Assembly: GCA_032719365.1 (NCBI GenBank)
Contig: CM064872.1
Span: 44,190,252 to 44,254,251, forward strand
Source of the DNA: Prinsepia uniflora
Taxonomy: Eukaryota; Streptophyta; Magnoliopsida; Rosales; Rosaceae
DNA length: 64,000 nt
Direction of reading: 5' to 3'
The notes below the pieces were generated by a model, which worked only from the letters and a program-made list of their open reading frames with translations, was not told the DNA's origin and ran no database searches. Within the stretch, counting starts at the first letter, position 1, and every line of letters starts with the position of its first letter. Positions 29,407 to 40,070 of this stretch are shown here, in pieces. The position numbers and the translations under genes were made by a program.

Positions 29407-32061
29407 TGTAACGCCCCGGAAATTCGAGGATTTTAATATTGTAAATTAATGAATGAATTGACGTTTTTACCCCTATGAATTGTATTGCCCAAATTGTTGA
29501 CTTTTTGATTGGTGGGTCAAACGGACTCTGACCAATGACCGTGAAGTAGTTCAGGACGTCACGAGTTCATAGACAGGTGGCACGTCCATTTCGGACGATC
29601 AGGGAAAAAGTTATGACTATCGGAAGTTGAGGGGCATTACCGTAATTTGGACGGTAGGGGAAAAATGTTGACTTTTCGTTTGACAACCGATTTTCACACG
29701 ACTCAAAGACCGTTAGGTAGGTCTCGATGCCCTGAGTCCGTTGACAGGCGGCACGTTGGAATCGGACGTCGGATGGGGGAGTTACGAGTTTGGAAAGTGA
29801 AGGGCATATTGGTAATTTCTGAACAGAAGGTCATTTTTGTCATTTCACTCACGGGTTACTGTTGCAACCGTGGGGGACAGCGGCTGCACCACCGTGTGCG
29901 GTGTTTCTGAGCAATCTTAATAATTTAGGCTGTAATGAACTGGAAAGGGGAGATTTAACTAAGCATTACAGACCGTCTCAACGTAGGCTGAGTCATTCTT
30001 CATCAGTGGACACCATTTTTAATTCTGGATCTTAGCTTTTCGGGGAACAAATCTCAGTGGACAGATTGGACTTCCACGAGCCTCTGGTACGGCTTAGGTT
30101 GTTTAAACTGAGTAGAATGTGAGTGAGCTTCACTCTGCCGTTGAAAGAACTGAGAATTGGTGAGGAACCAGAGGGAAACCATTTCGGGAAAATTTGGAGG
30201 GAAATCGGGTTTTCAATTTCTGGTGCTTGTTGGACTGAACCAAGGCTTAGTTTAGTCTTTTGGGAGTGCTTAGAACACAACCATATCGAAATCGAAGGCA
30301 ACCAGCCACGGGTGAGCTGGGACGGTGACTACCGTGTTCAGAGAAATTTCAGAGGTTTGGACGACTACTTCCAGGTGAGTGTTGGTTCAATTGATTGTGT
30401 TTTTTCAGTTCGTTTTGATCCTATGATGCTTCCTGTAAGGTTAATTTGATTATGGTTTGGAAACCAGTGAGTTGGGGTGATCAACCCGTTTGGATGATCA
30501 CGGGTCGAAGGGCCATTTAAGGATTTGATTTGGCTAATTAATGACTCAGAACTTAAATTAGATGTTTAAATAACATGTTAGGATAAAAATGGATTGAAAT
30601 CGAGTAGGAATTGATGGGTAATCAACCGGGTCAAGCCGCGGGTGGCAGGCCCGTATTACAGACATTCGGGTAAGGAAGGTGACACTGTAGCAGCTACAGT
30701 GTTAGGCGTGTGACTTTCACGCGCAGCCACTTTCGGAGACGCGTGAGTGCGCATTGGAGCTTATCTCCGATCACGATCAACATGACTTTTATTCCTCTCA
30801 TCATTCCGAACACTTTTGGTGATTTAACCATGTTGATCTGAGATAGTTAGGTGGGTCAGTTTAGGGCCGGTTGTCTCGGGAAGCGTGTTTGGACGGTTTC
30901 CCCGAGCCGGTTTCTGTTTCGGACTTTTTGGATAAATGATAAAGACTTGTAGTGACCCTTACGTGTGATTTGGACTGACAGGAATTGTACGATAATCCCG
31001 GTACAGGTCCGTACGCGCAGATTCGTAGCGGGATCGTACTGTGAGTGGGCCCGATTTCATTAAACCCTTGCATGCTTAAATGTTTTCTGATTTACGTATA
31101 TATTCACATGCTGGAATCAAGAAACGGTTTTGATGATATTGAAATTAAGGTTATGGCACGTTTCAAGGTATTTGGGTTTGAGACCCGTTTGATGAAACTT
31201 AAAGATTGGTTTGGATTTTATCTATGTATATATGTTTTGCATGTGGATATCAATAAAATGTATTTGGTACTGCACTGTATAGATCCACTCTTGTGATACT
31301 GTCTCCTCCGGATGTGGTACCCCGAAGCGGTCATGACGCATTGCCTGCGAGGGGTCATTCTACGGAGGAACCGGACCGTAAAATGACTCTGGAGCAGGGT
31401 TGCTATAATTTGACGTCAGGGACGTCGAGCGTCTAGGACACTAGGCATTTGAGATGCCATACCCGGACAGGGTTCGGGATTGAGACCCCGACTGGCACGC
31501 GTAGCCTTGGGACTGTGACCTTATTGGATGTCAGGGACGTCAAACATCGTGGATGTCAGGATTGGAGTGTATAGTGCAGTGGTTAAAATTATGTTTATGG
31601 TTTTATTACATGCCTTATGATTCATATTATATGATTTATGGTTTTAAATTCTGATGCATGCATATTTGGAAAATGGAGGGGTAAATTATATGTTTTACTC
31701 ATTAACGGTTTTATAAACTTGAGTTTCAGCCCACTCACCCTTACTGTTTTGGTAACCCCTCCAGGCTGTGCTACTGAGGTAGAGGAGGATCCTGAGGCGG
31801 AGGCATAGATGTACTTCTGCGTATCTGAACCCCTATCGGGTGGTTTGACCTGCAGGATTATTTTAGAGCCGTGCTCGCAATTTGTAATTTGGTTTTCATC
31901 CCTTATCTCACATCTGTTAATTTTGGATTTGATGTATAACTTTATTTGGTTATTTATTAATTTGAACGTTTGAGGTTAAAATTGGTATGTTATTTTGGGT
32001 GTCAGACGGGAGCAGGGCACGTCCCCTTGTGGTCCCCGTGGGAACGGGGCGGGTCCTGTCA
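29407..32061 (+). mobile_element. Solo LTR-X (2655 bp) in gag, target duplication GGTAA
   Basis: It starts TGTAACGCCCCGGAAATTCG and ends GGGCGGGTCCTGTCA, with GGTAA at 29402-29406 and 32062-32066. It has duplicated GTTGACTTTT blocks (29498, 29668), a CACGCGCAGCC region near 30720, GTGAGTGGGC at 31041, GACGTC-type palindromes near 31410-31440 and 31530-31555, GCCCACTCAC near 31730 and the acceptor-like CCTCCAGG near 31764. It has no coding content. Confidence 0.94.
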
Positions 32062-32066
32062 GGTAA

Positions 32067-32745
32067 CCTCAGGCTCTACACAAAGACCCAAGATGATCTG
32101 CCTATGGCAATGAGAGGGAAGATCAAGCCTACTCCCCTGCGCGATGCTAGAGGTCAAGGGGAGAAGCTCAAGGAAGTTCTCGGCGATTAGCATGAAATGA
32201 CTCACCGCCTCAGCAAGGTACGTTGCGGGCTAATAATGATCAAAGAATGTTCGACAAGCACCTTCATGTTCAACGAGATGGCGATCTATAGGACGATCTA
32301 CGTCGCCAGATACAGCTCTCCATGCCTTTTGCAAGGGATATTAAGGAAGAGCCATTCCTTCAAAGGTTTGCAACGCCAAACTTCACTCCATTCAAAGGAG
32401 TTTCCGACCCGGTAAAACACATAGATTATTACCAGGGAGTCAGGTTCCCCCACTGGCATAACGATGCGCTCATGTGCAAAGTTTTTCAAGCTTCTCTTCA
32501 AGGCCAAGCCATGACTTGGTTCAATCATCTCCCCCGGAGGTCGATTGCATCATTTGAAGAGTTGGCTCTGGCATTTGTGAAGAAGTATGCACAATTTCGG
32601 ACAATCGAGGTGAAGGATAACCATCTTTTCTCTGTCCGAAAGAGAGCAAAAGAAACTCTGCGATAATACATACGAAGATTTTGCGAGGATAAGTCTCCAA
32701 TTGTAGGCTCTAGCGACCTTGTTGCGGCAATGGCATTTAAACAAT
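32067..32745 (+). pseudogene. Tat gag core (retrotransposon gag domain)
   Basis: The clearest part (32322-32666) reads MPFARDIKEEPFLQRFATP, then NFTPFKGVSDPVKHIDYYQG, an MCKVFQASLQGQAMTWFNHL block and a FEELALAFVKKYAQF helix. This is the canonical order of the plant Ty3/gypsy gag domain (P-x-F-x-x-F-x-G-x-x-D-P ... M-C-x-x-F ... L-x-G-x-A-x-x-W-F). Gag forms the particle shell. A stop interrupts the protein at about 32664 and further stops lie upstream, so it is not functional. It is separated from its N-terminus by the solo LTR at 29407. Confidence 0.85.
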
Positions 32746-32804
32746 GACTCTCTCGGGACAACCAGCTTTACGGGGACATCGTCATGAGCAATGTGTGAAG
32801 TCTC

Positions 32805-33281
32805 ACCAAGATGCTTTCACTAGCGGAGCGACATGAAAGCTGGAAGGATGAGAAGAACGCCACCCATACTCAAGATGAGTCCCATGGAATGTTTTCGACT
32901 GGAAAGTCCAACAAGTGCAAGGCGGGACAACCCTCCCAAACACCAGCTATGGGGAAGCCTAACTTGCAGCTATCTTTGCCAGTCTATCAGATCCACGATG
33001 AAATTAATGACAACCCATGGTTCAAGAAGCCGGAGCCAGTCGAAAGAGATCAAGAGAAGGCTGATAAAACAAAGTGGTGTGCCTACCACCAGTGCTATAG
33101 GCATAACATTGGAAAATGCATATTTTTCGAGAGATATCTCCGGAATCTCATCAAAGAAAGTTGTGGATCGACCTGCTGACAAGGGACCAAAAGAACCTGC
33201 AGAAAATATGATTCGCATCAACACCATCATAGCTGAATCAGAGTTTCTAGGAACCACCTCCACGTAGAAGAAAAGAAAAAT
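32805..33281 (+). pseudogene. Gag C-terminus with degenerate zinc-knuckle-like motif
   Basis: The frame 32811-33179 contains KWCAYHQCYRHNIGKC. In Tat gag proteins this place carries C-x-F/Y-H-x3-G-H-x-T-x-x-C; here the G before the second His is replaced (YRHN), but the Cys and His positions are mostly kept. The motif is thought to bind nucleic acid. Several frames are used across the region, so it has frameshifts. Confidence 0.65.
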
Positions 33282-33785
33282 ATGAGATGCACTGAACATC
33301 TCTCAGGTGTCCCATGTTACCACCCCGGGGTAGCCAATGACCTCATCGTTGGTTTCTCTTTGGAGGACATGGTAGGACTTGATTGGCCGCTTGGTGATGC
33401 ATTAGTCGTGTCAATCCAGATCGCTCATGCTCAAGTCGATCGGATTCACATTAATGAAGGGAGCGCAGCTAATATCCTCAGCTTAGATGCAGTGCGCAAG
33501 ATGGGGTTAGAAAGCCTTACCACAAAAAAAGCCTTTCCACTACGAGGTTTCAATGGGTCAACGAGCATGACCATAGGCACTCTCCAGCTGGATGTACATT
33601 CAGATCCCGTTGTCACGTCCCAGACATTTTACATCATGGACGAGTACTCACCATACAATGGAATTTTGGGAAGACCATGGCTTCACAAAATCCTCGCAAA
33701 CATGTCAAGCCGTTACCAGAAGATTCGGTTCCCTATTCCAGATGGTGGAATCGGGGAGATCAAGGGCGATCAGGCGATGGGTTGA
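33282..33785 (+). pseudogene. Tat aspartic protease with altered active site
   Basis: The 167-residue frame carries HAQVDRIHINEGSAANILSL near residues 48-67 and the C-terminal YNGILGRPWLH motif near 122-132. Retropepsins of this group usually have an I-D-x-G-S-S/A active site. Here the catalytic Asp is Asn (I-N-E-G-S-A), explained by a single G to A change. The protease normally cuts the Gag-Pol polyprotein, so this copy should be inactive. The upstream segment DWPLGDALVVSIQI matches the usual H-x-D-A-L-V-V lead-in. Confidence 0.82.
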
Positions 33786-33894
33786 TGGTGCCTTACTGAA
33801 GGGCTAAAGGAGGTCAAGGAGGCAGAGTTTGTTCCCTAGGCAGGATCATCCACTGGGGGCAAGCTTTCTTCTTCATCTCCCAAATAGCAACTAA

Positions 33895-35430
33895 TCACGA
33901 GTCAAGATCCTGACATTCACAAGGAACCACCAACTCCAGAAGGATGGAAACCAGAGGATGACGTCACCCTCATTCAACTTGACCCTCAATATCCTAAGCG
34001 AGAAGCCCGCATTGGTGCTTGGTTGAGTGACAAAGAAAAAGAAGAACTCATAGCTTTCCTGCGTGAGGAGAAAGAATTTTTTGCTTGGTCTCCATCTGAC
34101 ATGCTGGGGATTGATCCTTCCATCGCTTGCCACAAGCTCCACGTCAATCCCAACCACAAGCCGGTCAAGTAGAAAAGACGCAATTTTTCTCCCGAGAAAA
34201 TTGCTATCATCCAAGAGGAGATTGATAAGTTACTCGTTGTTCGATCCATTGAAGAAGTTCCGCACTCTGAATGGCTAGCAAACGTCGTACTTATCAAGAA
34301 AAAGGAAGCAGAACGATAGAGAGTTTGTGTTGATTACACCGATCTCAATCTTGCGTGCCCAAAGGATAACTATCCTCTGCCGAGAATCGATCTCTTCGTG
34401 GACTCAACTGTAGTAAATGAGCTTCTAAGCTTCCTGGATGGATACTCGGGCTATAATTAGATTTTCATGTATGAAAAAGAGAAGGAAAAAACTACCTTCG
34501 TCTTCGACCGAGGGGTGTACTGCTACAAGGTTATGCCATTTGGCCTCCAGAATGCCGGTGCAATGTACCAGAGACTTGTCAATCGGATATTCAAAGATCT
34601 CATCGGCAAAACTATGGAGGTCTATGTGGATGACATCATGGTCAAAGGAGAAAAACGAGGGGATCATATCACCAACCTGCGAGAGACTTTCAGCCTGCTG
34701 AAGAAATACAAAATGAAGCTCAACCCTCTAAAGTGTACTTTCGGGGTATCAGCAGGGAAGTTCTTGGGATACCTTGTGACTCAGCGTGGGATCGAAGCAA
34801 ATCCAAAGCAAATTAAGGAAATTCTCGAGATGAAGTCTCCATCAAGTCTGAAAGAGATTCAAAGTCTCACTGGACGAGCTGCAGCATTGAACAGGTTCTT
34901 GTCCAAGTCAACTGATCGGTGTCGACCTTTCTTCCAAGTGGTAAAAAAGGCATCTAGATATAAGTGGAACGAAGGTTGTGAGAAAGCGTTTCAAGATTTC
35001 AAGGCCTACTTGATGTCTCCACCACTACTATCAAAACCCAAAGATAACGAGTACCTGTTCCTATATCTGGGGGTCTCTGATGCTGCTGTAAGCTCTGTAC
35101 TTATCCGGGAAGAGAATGATATTCAACTGCCTGTGTTCTACACATCCCAAGCCCTCTTTGATGCTGAGACACGATATCCGAAGTTCGAAAAACTGATTTT
35201 TGGCATTACTGGTTACCACAAAGAAGTTGAGGCCTTACTTTCCAGCTCATCGGGTAATCGTCATGATAGAATATCCACATCGTTCGTTACTTCATGCACC
35301 CGATGCATCAACCCGAGTAATGAAATGGGCCATAGAGTTGAGTCAGCATGATTTGCTCTATCGTCCAAGAACAGTTGTCAAAGGCCAAGCCTTAGCAGAT
35401 TTTGTTGTGCAGTTTGCACCAGCATCCTAG
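33895..35430 (+). pseudogene. Tat reverse transcriptase and RNase H
   Basis: RT begins near 34040 (LIAFLREEKEFFAWSPSDM), with the fingers motif RVCVDYTDLNLACPKDNYPL (34321-34380), FGLQNAGAMYQRL (34539-34577), the catalytic YVDD as VYVDDIMVKG (34622-34651) and the thumb LGYLVTQRGIEANPKQIKEI (34767-34826). RNase H-like connection sequence follows (KWNEGCEKAFQDFKAYL, then VFYTSQALFDAETRYPKFEK) to 35430. In-frame stops lie at 34168, 34315 and 34457; at least two look like CAG to TAG changes. A frameshift near 35215 splits the RNase H end. RT copies the element RNA into DNA; this copy cannot make the full protein. Confidence 0.9.
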
Positions 35431-35483
35431 AAGGACGCAATGGTAATGAGCTTGGCAAAGCCCCTAGGGCCGCCGACACTTCC

Positions 35484-35770
35484 TTGTCACAAGATCATGG
35501 CGACAGTTCCTCTTCTCTGCATCCCTCAACTTCCAATCATCTATGGAAGCTCTTTGTTGACGGTTCCTCGATCCAGAAGAGGGTAGGAGCGGGGATTGTC
35601 CTTATCACTCCTGATGGCTCAATAATGGAGCAAGCAGTACAGTTTGGATTCAAAGCCTCTAACAATGAAGCGGAGGATGAATCTTTGATTTGTGGGCTCA
35701 CACTTGCCAAAGAGTTGGGGTTTGAAAAAACTCACTATTTATTCGGATTCACAACTAATCACTAACCAAT
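35484..35770 (+). pseudogene. Second (archaeal-type) RNase H domain
   Basis: The frame reads WKLFVDGSSIQKRVGAGIVL, then LITPDGSIMEQAVQFGFKAS, NNEAEDESLICGLTLAKELG and a stop. The D-G-S-S ... G-A-G-I-V-L ... N-N-E-A-E pattern is that of the extra RNase H known from Tat-lineage elements. Usually the motif reads N-N-E-A-E-Y-E-A-L; here Y-E is D-E. The domain is truncated: its last catalytic segment is in another frame after 35760. Its presence downstream of a normal RT-RNase H is the main reason for assigning the element to Tat. Confidence 0.8.
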
Positions 35771-35832
35771 CGATCGGTGAATATGCTGCGCGTTATGCAA
35801 GGATGCTCATATATAACAACAAGGTCTAGGAA

Positions 35833-36135
35833 ATGCTTGCTTTTTTCTCGATTTTCACTTTTCATGAACTTCCGCGAGCCGAAAATACACTAGCATATGT
35901 GTTGGCTAATCTAGCGATGTCACTTGACTATCGTTTCAAGCGCTCAATCCCGATTGAGTATCTCGAGCAGCGAAGCATTGATATGAATGAGATTGAGGTA
36001 AGACAAATTGATTCATCTCCAAGTTGGCAAGATCCTTTTATCAACTATCTAGAGCATGGTACATTGCCTAATGAACAGTTAGAAGCCCGTAAAGTCCAAA
36101 TGAAAGCTGCGCGGTACTATGTTGAAAAAGGTTGA
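35833..36135 (+). pseudogene. Linker between second RNase H and integrase
   Basis: A 100-residue open frame contains FTFHELPRAENTLAYVLANL, matching the R-x-x-N-x-x-A-D-x-L-A-x-L-A motif at the end of the second RNase H. It then has PSWQDPFINYLEHGTLPN, the usual tether in front of the integrase zinc finger (W-x-x-P-I-x-x-Y-L-x-x-G-x-L-P). Asp of the A-D pair is replaced by Tyr. Confidence 0.75.
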
Positions 36136-36959
36136 CTTTTCGTAAGAGCTTCACGGGACCAAACTTGTTATGTTTGAAGCATCCTGAAACATTGAAAGTC
36201 GTGGCTGAGATTCATGAAGAACATTGTGGGAATCATTCTGGTGGAAGATCGCTTGCTCAAAAGACGCTTAGTATGCCCAAAAATGCGACAAATGCGACAA
36301 ATGTCAAAGGTAGCGCCACCAGAAGAGCTGCCTGCACAAACGAGCCCTTGGCCATTCATGCAATGGGGAATTGACATCGTTGGACCGGTCCCAAGCACTC
36401 CAGTTCCAAGCAAGAAGTATTTGATCGTTGCCACTAACTACTTCACCAAATGGGTGGAGGCGAAGGCCTTGGCCACCATAACTCAAGCTGATGTTCAAAA
36501 ATTCATCTGGAGCCAGATCATCTGCCGATTTGGACTTCCCAAGGTCATTCTAACAGAAAATGGAACTCAGTTCACTGGCGCCATAATTAATGAGTTCTTT
36601 GAGTCTTAGAAGATCAAGAATTTCACTTCAATTGCATATTACCCCCAAGGTAATGGCCAGGAAGAAGCTTCAAACAAGATGATCCTCGACTGTATCAAGA
36701 AGCGACTCGATGATGAGACAGCCTTGTGGGAAGAAGAGTTAGATGGAACACTCTGAGCTTACCGCACCACTTCGCGTTGTGCAACAGGAGAGTCTCCATT
36801 CACCCTTGCATACGGCACTTACGCAGTCACTCCTCCACATGTTGTTGTTCCATCGTGCCCTTTACCGATCTCGACGATCCAGTAGTAAACTTCATTGCTC
36901 TAAGAACTTCATTTGATCTCAGCGAGGAATTAAGAGAGCAAGTGGTGAAGTGCATCTCC
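36132..36959 (+). pseudogene. Tat integrase, N-terminal and core parts
   Basis: The HHCC zinc finger is seen as EIHEEHCGNHSGG (36207-36245) followed in another frame by KCDKCDKCQR (36281-36310), with an apparent 9-bp duplication. The catalytic core (36325-36609) has WGIDIVGPVP (first Asp), ILTENGTQFTG where the second Asp is Glu, then a stop at 36607 and YYPQGNGQEEASNKM carrying the third residue, Glu. Integrase joins the cDNA to the target. Frameshifts, stops and the Asp to Glu change make it inactive. The gene is interrupted at 36960 by a solo LTR and continues at 40027. Confidence 0.85.
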
Positions 36960-39900
36960 TGTAACGACCCGTCCCGAGAGCCGGGATTAGTAGTGTGATT
37001 AAGATGGGATTAGTGAGCTTAATCCGTGGTTAGGTGGTCCTGATAGGTCCGTGAGCATAGAATGACGATTTTGCCCCTAGTTCGGGCAAAAAGTTGACTT
37101 TTCGTTGGGATGGTCCAATGGACTTTGACCAGTGATCAGGACGTAGTATAGGATGTCACAACTCCGTAGGCAGGTGGCATACCGATTCCGACATCCGAGG
37201 AAGAAGTTATGGTGTTCGGAAGGTTGAGGGTATAACCGTAGTTTGGGTAAAATAAGGGGAATAGTTGACTTTTTGGACGATCGGGTTTTGGTACGTTGAC
37301 TGAGGATGGTTAGGTAGATCTAGTTGTACTGAGTTTGATGACAGGCGGCACGTATTCATCGGACTTACGATGTGGGAGTTATGGGTCTAGGAAGTTAGTG
37401 GCAAAATTGTAAAATTGGGTAAAAATGAGGGGCAGTTTAGTCTTTTAGGTGTTTGAGGATTTGTGCACAGAGAAGGCAGATGAAGGGCTGAGATTGGGCC
37501 ATGTGGGGATAGAAAGGGAGAGGATTGTGACACGTGTTGGGGGGCTAGTGGTTTCTGGTGTGCTCGGTTCCAATTATTTGGGGTGCCCGTGCTGTGTGTG
37601 TCGTGTGTGTGTGGTGGGAGAACAGAAACAGAGGGAGATCGTGAGGAAAAATTGAGGGGTGATCGTGGTTGTTGAAGGTTTCTGGTGAGTGACGAGTGAT
37701 CAGAAGAAGGTTGAGAGATGCTGGGGTGGTGTTGCTAAGGTTAGACAGGTGTTGGTGGTGTGTGAGTGAGTTGAGAACTCACGGGGAAAATCAGAGGAAA
37801 CAGGGAGGAGGTGCGAGCTTGTGGTGGTGCGGTGGCCGTGTACGGTGCAATTGACCTCGAGAGGAGGCTGAGGCGATTTTGTGGACCCCAGGGAAAGCGG
37901 CGGCGAGCACGGCGGTGACCGATTACAGGTAATTCCAAAGTCCTGTGTTCGATGCTCTGTTTTCCCGTCAAGTTTCAAAGTAGAAATCGTGAGTCTAAGG
38001 GTTGAATCGATGGGTCTAGAGTGGTCTAGGGAGTTCAGTTGAGTCTAGGGGGTCTTTTGGTTGTGCTGCCGTGACGGGCGGTGCACGGTGGTGGTTGGCA
38101 CGACGGAGGGACTCTGTGTGCTCTATTTTTGCCGCGAGTTTCAGACGGGAAGTCGTGGACTTAGGGAGTGAGTTGAGGGTTTCTGTGAGTTGGGTGTGAC
38201 TCAGTGAAGTCTTAGGAAGAGTTTAGGGTCAACACCGTGAAGGGGGAAGACTTGGGTGGCCGGAGAAGGAAACAGGGGTTTATCGGGTTCTGGTTTCGAG
38301 CTTCAGTCGACAAGGATGAGGCCGTGTCAAGGTACGTGGAGTTGGGGAAAGGATAGGGTAGGACTGGACGAAGCTGTTGGTGAAGAAAGGAGGTGTTTTG
38401 GTGCAGGCACGGCGGAGAACCGCAGACGCCGGTTCAAGTTGCAGGCTACTGTGCTGAACCGGGTCGACTTGAGGTTGAAGGTGCACTGTAGCAGGCACGT
38501 GAGGGCCACGCGCAGCCACTTTGGGCGGCGCGTGGGGGCGCGTACGACGGTTCTGGGGAAAATGGTCAACATGGTTTTTGGTCCAGAGTTGTGTTGAGTT
38601 CATTGGAATTGGTTTCGGATTAATCGGACATCAAATCGAAGTAGTTCCGCGAGGGTGAAGGTTTAGGGTTCCGGTTCGTTACGGTTAGGACCCGGGGATT
38701 TGTGAGGGAATGTAGGGGAATCCTCGTGGATGTGTTAGTAGCGTACTTTGATGGTTGTTGACAGGATCGGGACTTCCCGAGGAAGCCGAGGAACGGGTTG
38801 GACGTTCAGGACGCGATTGAGGGCTCAGTACTGTGAGTGGACCCTTTCCTTAAACTCAAGCATGCATAACTGTTTCTATAATCGTTTGTGGTTTTCTATG
38901 TGATTTTATGATTTTTAAATATGCTTTGTTGATTTTATATGATTGCACGTTTTTCGAGAAAGTTCGGTTTCAGCACGTTTTACGAGAAAGTGTGATTTCT
39001 GAATATGAAGCTATGATTTTAGGGTTTCAAATGTTAAATGATTTTCAATGATTATAAAGGGGTTTTGGAACATGATTTCGATGATCAAGGTTTTCGATTT
39101 TAGAATCAAATTTCGTAAAGCAGAATTTGGTTTTAAGATTGAAACGTGGATTCCAGATTTGGGTTCGGAATGACGGTTCGGGATGCTGGAAGGGCATCAG
39201 ACCGGTGATTTCGGATTCGGCTTTGGATGTGAATTCGGAAATGGTTTTCAAACGTTTTGGATTGGATTTGCTGGATCTGATTATTGGGTTTAAAGACCCG
39301 AATATTGTGATTGACGGGGGACGGGCCCGAATTGGGTTTAAAGACCCGGATTGAGTTTAAAGACTCGGGAGTTTAAAGACTCGGATATGTTATTTCCCCC
39401 GTAGGCCTGTTGAGTTTAAAGACTCGGGAGTTTAAAGACTCAAATATTATTGAGGCCTGTATTGAGTTTAAAGACTCGGGAGTTTAAAGACTCGGATAGG
39501 TCCAGCAGGTTTAATCAGAAAATGATGTTTTACGCTATGGTTTTATGATGCTTGTGATATGATTTCTATAATTGTTTTATAGTGTTTCTGTTTCTTATGA
39601 TGTGGTTTATGGAATTTGGTTTATAACTGTTTTATGAATTGGGTTATGCATGAGGTTTTAAAACAGAGGGCTAAACCCGGCTTTTCTTATAACTGGTGTT
39701 AGAACTTTTCCTGTTATTATGGTCCACTCACACCTTCTGTTTTAAATTGCCCTCCAGGTTGTGGAGCTAGCGCGGGGTCTTGACGTCGAGGTAGTGTCTG
39801 AGGCATAGAAGTGACGAGCAGGGTCCCAGAGTGCTTAAGTTTTCTTCCTCGTGCGTGTAATTATCATCAGCTTTTATTTCTTTGTAATTCGTACTATGCT

Positions 39901-40026
39901 CTGTAAAACTTTAACTTCGGGATTTATTGAGTGTTTTCTCCTGCGTCTGACTATTTTGTATCGGGGTGTCAGACGGGAGCAAGATTTACATCGGGTTTCG
40001 GGGTGAAACCGGGGTGGGTCCTGACA
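36960..40026 (+). mobile_element. Solo LTR-X (3067 bp) in integrase, target duplication TCTCC
   Basis: It starts TGTAACGACCCGTCCCGAG and ends GGGGTGGGTCCTGACA, flanked by TCTCC at 36955-36959 and 40027-40031. It holds GTTGACTTTT blocks (37092, 37264), CACGCGCAGCCACTTTGGG with GGCGCGTG (38510-38545), GTGAGTGGAC at 38833, an array of GAGTTTAAAGACTCGG units (39280-39505), GTCCACTCAC at 39722 and acceptor-like CCTCCAGG near 39757. It has no coding content; the open frames of 100-120 codons in its GC-rich middle are not conserved in the other copies. Confidence 0.95.
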
Positions 40027-40070
40027 TCTCCAGCTACCAGCAGCAAGTGAGAAGTTCCTACAACAAGAAG
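40027..40070 (+). pseudogene. 44-bp integrase fragment between two insertions
   Basis: This short piece of Tat pol (TCTCCAGCTACCAGCAGCAA and onward to AACAAGAAG) lies between the solo LTR ending at 40026 and the LTR starting at 40071. It joins 36959 to 45797 in the ancestral element. The last five bases AGAAG are the left target copy of the next insertion. Confidence 0.8.

Noticed and set aside
38256..38603. Overlapping 80-113 codon open frames in the GC-rich part of a solo LTR
   Set aside because: They overlap on both strands in GC-rich sequence that rarely produces stops, and they are not conserved in the other LTR-X copies.
36960..40026. The TGTAACGACCC...GGGTCCTGTCA repeats as DNA transposons with terminal inverted repeats
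   Set aside because: The ends are imperfectly inverted, but target copies are 5 bp with TG...CA ends, and one copy is joined to a primer binding site and gag, so they are LTRs.
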